Below, in pieces: positions 61,715-64,000 of a stretch of DNA of 64,000 bases. Under the pieces are notes generated by a model, which was not told the origin of the DNA, did no database searches, and worked only from the letters and a program-made list of their open reading frames with translations. The first letter of the stretch is position 1; each line of letters starts with the position of its first letter. Source of the stretch: UBA6107 sp964533735 (GTDB lineage Bacteria > Chloroflexota > Anaerolineae > Anaerolineales > Anaerolineaceae); assembly GCA_964533735.1 (NCBI GenBank), contig CAZHMD010000001.1, positions 1 to 64,000 on the forward strand. The letters are read 5' to 3'. A program made the position numbers and the translations under genes.

Positions 61715-61885
61715 AAATATTTAGATATCGAGAAAAAATTGAATGGGGCGAGATATTCCTGGAGACGTACAATACCGAAAACCGTATGAGCGGTGCATTC
61801 AACGATTATTTTGGGAATGATAAAAATTGTCCATCAGGGCTACACCCAGCTTGCTCATTAGAAATCTTAAATATCCTGTAAACAC

Positions 61886-61914
61886 TTGACAAAATAGAAA
61901 ATAAGTTCTATAAT
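61886..61914 (+). promoter_or_regulatory. Perfect consensus promoter without a convincing protein gene
   Basis: TTGACA (61886-61891), 17-bp spacer, TATAAT (61909-61914). Predicted start near 61921. The downstream sequence on this strand faces the 3' end of the amylase gene. Confidence 0.8.
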
Positions 61915-62207
61915 AAAGAACCCAATGAAATCTTTTTGTTCACCAATCCATGTTTACAAATCCCGGACTGAAGGATTTGAATTGAATCTCGCGATTTGTG
62001 CACCCCCGAGCGTACTTTGCGAGTGCTGTGCACGAGCGTTCTTCGCGAACGGGGTTTGTTTTCCGCGGTCTTTGCGCCCCCGAGCAGATCGTGCGAGAGG
62101 GGAAGGAAACAATTCTATTCCCAGCAGGATTCGTTTTTCATTTGTTCCCATTTCTTAAATGATACGAATAACGAATCAGGGGAAAAACATCACCTTATAC
62201 TATCTGC

Positions 62208-64000
62208 TCAACCGATCAATTTCAAAACCTGGTAGGCGGATTTTTTATCCATTACCTTCATTTTTCTCAGGAGCTCTTGAGTACCTAACAGGGTTTCGGC
62301 AACCGTTGAACTTGCCAGGGATTCTTTTTGCGATTCGACCAGCGCGATCACCTGCATCCAGGTCAAAAACTCGCTAAAAGACTCGCGGTTGTACCAGAGG
62401 ATTCCGTTGTAGCGGTTTACCTTGAGGAAATTCTGAATGTCACTATCTGAAAGCCATTTTCTCAGCAACTGTTTTTCGCTGTGAGAACCTGCAACAGTGT
62501 ACCAACCTTGATGACGGATGCCTATTCTGATTGCCTGGATTGCGTTTTGAATTTCCACGGGTGAACAGCCGGACTCGTTCATGGTGTCTTCAATCGCCCT
62601 GGTAAGCCGCCACTCGTCCATCCAACTGAGCGCGGTTTCAAACGCGTCTGCGCCGGGGATAAGTTTGCCAATTTCGCTTAGGTATACCCAGCCGATTAAG
62701 GCGTATGGCAGCCAGTTGATGGATGTGGTGGATGCGTTCAGCTTTTGGGAGACAATCTTCAATTGTTTTGATCCCGGAATTGAGAGGGAAGATAAGGTAC
62801 TCGTCAGCGAGAGAAAGGCAGAGAATTTGTTAGCCATCACATCTTGAACTGCATTAATCTCACCGCTCGCTCCAGTCAGGTGCTGAATCCCGCGAAGCAG
62901 ACCAGCCGATTTTTGATCGAATTCCTTGTGGACTTGTTCTGTCATTTTCTCAGGTTCATTCATCAGGCTGAGGAGATGGTTAAGATAACCAGTATTCATC
63001 ATTTGCAGCCAGGGAGAGATCACCGGCTGCAGGATCAATTCTTCGAGGGCAGCGAGGAGGTCAGGGACTCCTTTTTGACCGAGGATCGACCATAACCTGC
63101 CGTAATCATGGGAGGCATCCGAAGTGACCACCTGGAAATCCAGGAAGACGTGATGTTCGTACCCTTGCAGGTGAAATGAAAAGCCATCGTTGAACACCTG
63201 GTCAAGCGGCCGGATAAACGCCAATCCTGTGCTCTGGTCACGGAAGGTCAGGTACGCATTATGCTTCCTTGATAGCCTTAATGCCTTTGCGATTTCAGTA
63301 TTCTTTATGGTTTTTGATTTGCCGGATTTCACTGCCTGCTGGACGGACCATTTGATACTGCCGCTGGTCTCCAGGAAGTTATTGTTGTAGATGACCAGGG
63401 CGCTTTTGCCGTTGAAATAATTAGTTAAGGCGTACACATTCTCATCAATGCCATCGCCGCGGAGGAAGTCGTACATCCAGAAGTTGTCAACCCCGGCGAA
63501 CAGCTCACGATTATGCAGAAGGGGAAAGATCTCAAAATTGTGACGCGATACCAGGTTTTCATCGACCGTTTCGTCCCAATGCGGCTTGCGGAATTCCATG
63601 CCGTATTTTTCCGCATAGCCTTCGATCTGACCGTGCCCGAGCATCGGCATGCCCGGCAGGGTAACCATGAGCGTGCAGATGCCGAAGTACTTGTCACCCT
63701 TGCCAAACTGCTCTACTGCGGTGCGCTCATCCGGATTGTTCATGAAATTCACGTAGCGCTTAAGAATCTCCGGATCAAACTCGAGTGTATTTTTCAAGAT
63801 TGTGCGGTAACCTGCGTTATCCTCGTTGCGCAGCATGTGCATGAAAGCGCTGTTGTAAACGCGGTGCATGCCCAGCGTCCTCACGAAGTAACTTTCCATT
63901 AGCCAGAAGGCTTCCGCCAGGAGAAGTGTGTTGGGGCATTCCACGGCAACCCGGTCGACCACTTCTCGCCAGAACTCTGCAGGGATAGCCTGATTGAATT
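62208..64000 (-). CDS. GH13-type alpha-amylase family protein, C-terminal part (5' end outside window)
   Basis: The frame is open to the right edge; the apparent GTG start at 63962 is internal, since in-frame coding (FNQAIPAEFWREVVDRV) continues to the window end. About 597 residues are visible. LLLAEAFWLMESYFVRTLGMHRVYNSAFMH, RYVNFMNNPDERTAVEQFG and TLPGMPMLGHGQIEG match the later strands of a GH13 barrel, the Glu in AEAFW being near the acid/base position. A long C-terminal region (about 230 onward) carries a beta domain and helical part unusual for simple amylases. Confidence 0.78.
   Translation of the reverse strand, partial: FNQAIPAEFWREVVDRVAVECPNTLLLAEAFWLMESYFVRTLGMHRVYNSAFMHMLRNEDNAGYRTILKNTLEFDPEILKRYVNFMNNPDERTAVEQFGKGDKYFGICTLMVTLPGMPMLGHGQIEGYAEKYGMEFRKPHWDETVDENLVSRHNFEIFPLLHNRELFAGVDNFWMYDFLRGDGIDENVYALTNYFNGKSALVIYNNNFLETSGSIKWSVQQAVKSGKSKTIKNTEIAKALRLSRKHNAYLTFRDQSTGLAFIRPLDQVFNDGFSFHLQGYEHHVFLDFQVVTSDASHDYGRLWSILGQKGVPDLLAALEELILQPVISPWLQMMNTGYLNHLLSLMNEPEKMTEQVHKEFDQKSAGLLRGIQHLTGASGEINAVQDVMANKFSAFLSLTSTLSSLSIPGSKQLKIVSQKLNASTTSINWLPYALIGWVYLSEIGKLIPGADAFETALSWMDEWRLTRAIEDTMNESGCSPVEIQNAIQAIRIGIRHQGWYTVAGSHSEKQLLRKWLSDSDIQNFLKVNRYNGILWYNRESFSEFLTWMQVIALVESQKESLASSTVAETLLGTQELLRKMKVMDKKSAYQVLKLIG

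Larger units (their letters stand above)
61647..62207. other. 561-bp non-coding region with palindromes, promoter and GC-rich repeats
   Basis: Contents from left to right: two adjacent palindromes (61650-61666 and 61696-61714), a plain AT-rich stretch, a perfect promoter (61886-61914), a GC-rich tract with three related GAGC...GCGAG units (about 62008-62102), and the arms GATTCGTT/AACGAATC (62128-62135/62170-62177). A 77-codon frame inside the GC-rich tract is not protein-like. Confidence 0.6.

Noticed and set aside
61925..62158. 77-residue Cys/Arg-rich protein after the perfect promoter
   Set aside because: Its sequence comes from GC-rich repeat units rather than a protein-like pattern; an RNA is more likely.
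1..64000. tRNA, rRNA, CRISPR arrays and insertion sequences
   Set aside because: I scanned by eye for TTCGA-type tRNA arms, regularly spaced repeats and transposase motifs and found none that held up; short or unusual tRNAs could be missed.

Overview
The window looks like a chromosome segment from an anaerobic, low-to-middle GC bacterium. The gene set fits Chloroflexota of the Anaerolineae type: amino-acid fermentation genes, tungstate uptake with pterin cofactor synthesis, divergent FtsZ with small unknown neighbours, and several metal-efflux systems. The taxonomic call is inference from gene content; no rRNA or tRNA gene was seen. Both ends cut through genes.

Region 1 (about 0.6-8.8 kb, + strand) is a copper-handling block. 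It holds a lipoprotein two-domain multicopper oxidase, a YtkA-like lipoprotein, a His-rich DUF2933-like membrane peptide, a Cys-rich 122-residue protein, a DUF2085-type membrane protein translationally coupled to a NarL-type response regulator, a YHS/HMA copper ATPase, a thioredoxin-like protein and a membrane cupredoxin. Decayed copies of two of these genes lie nearby. Next come a coupled c-di-GMP pair (HD-GYP, GGDEF; 8.9-10.9 kb) and a beta-synthase-type PLP enzyme behind a structured leader RNA, convergent with a gamma-lyase-type PLP enzyme (11-13.9 kb).

Region 2 (14-28 kb) has two uncharacterised membrane proteins, a molybdopterin/tungstopterin cluster (MoeB-rhodanese, MoaD, a TauE-like permease, MoaA, MoaC, MoaE), a second copper set (CopZ and a DsbD_2-cupredoxin fusion divergent from a second CopA and a lipoprotein), and a tungstate-type ABC transporter on the minus strand. 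A 12-bp palindrome is shared by the promoter regions of the first oxidase and the second copper set.

Region 3 (28.5-43 kb) resembles an acquired metal-resistance island. On the minus strand are an SmtB-like ArsR repressor, a small membrane protein, a P1B-4-type ATPase, a methyltransferase and a truncated membrane protein. Divergent from these are a DtxR-family regulator, a Tat-exported multicopper oxidase and a ZIP transporter. Then come a CmtR-like repressor, LspA, a methyltransferase, DUF302 and a further P-type ATPase. A ribbon-helix-helix gene with a perfect 20-bp palindrome and a tyrosine recombinase lie at its right side.

Region 4 (43-52 kb, minus strand) is a compact eight-gene operon for oxidative ornithine fermentation: 2,4-diaminopentanoate dehydrogenase, the AKP thiolase (OrtAB), the B12/PLP ornithine 4,5-aminomutase (OraSE), a MutL/GlmL-type ATPase, ornithine racemase and alanine racemase. 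The thiolase releases D-alanine, so the last gene fits as the step that recovers L-alanine.

Region 5 (52-64 kb) is mainly housekeeping: an RNA methyltransferase, a YgiQ-type radical SAM protein, DegV, a SlyD-like isomerase, FtsZ with small neighbours, an unassigned 450-residue protein, an NAD-dependent epimerase, and the C-terminal part of a GH13-type amylase that runs off the right edge. Between the last two is a 560-bp non-coding stretch with tandem palindromes and a perfect consensus promoter that may drive an RNA.
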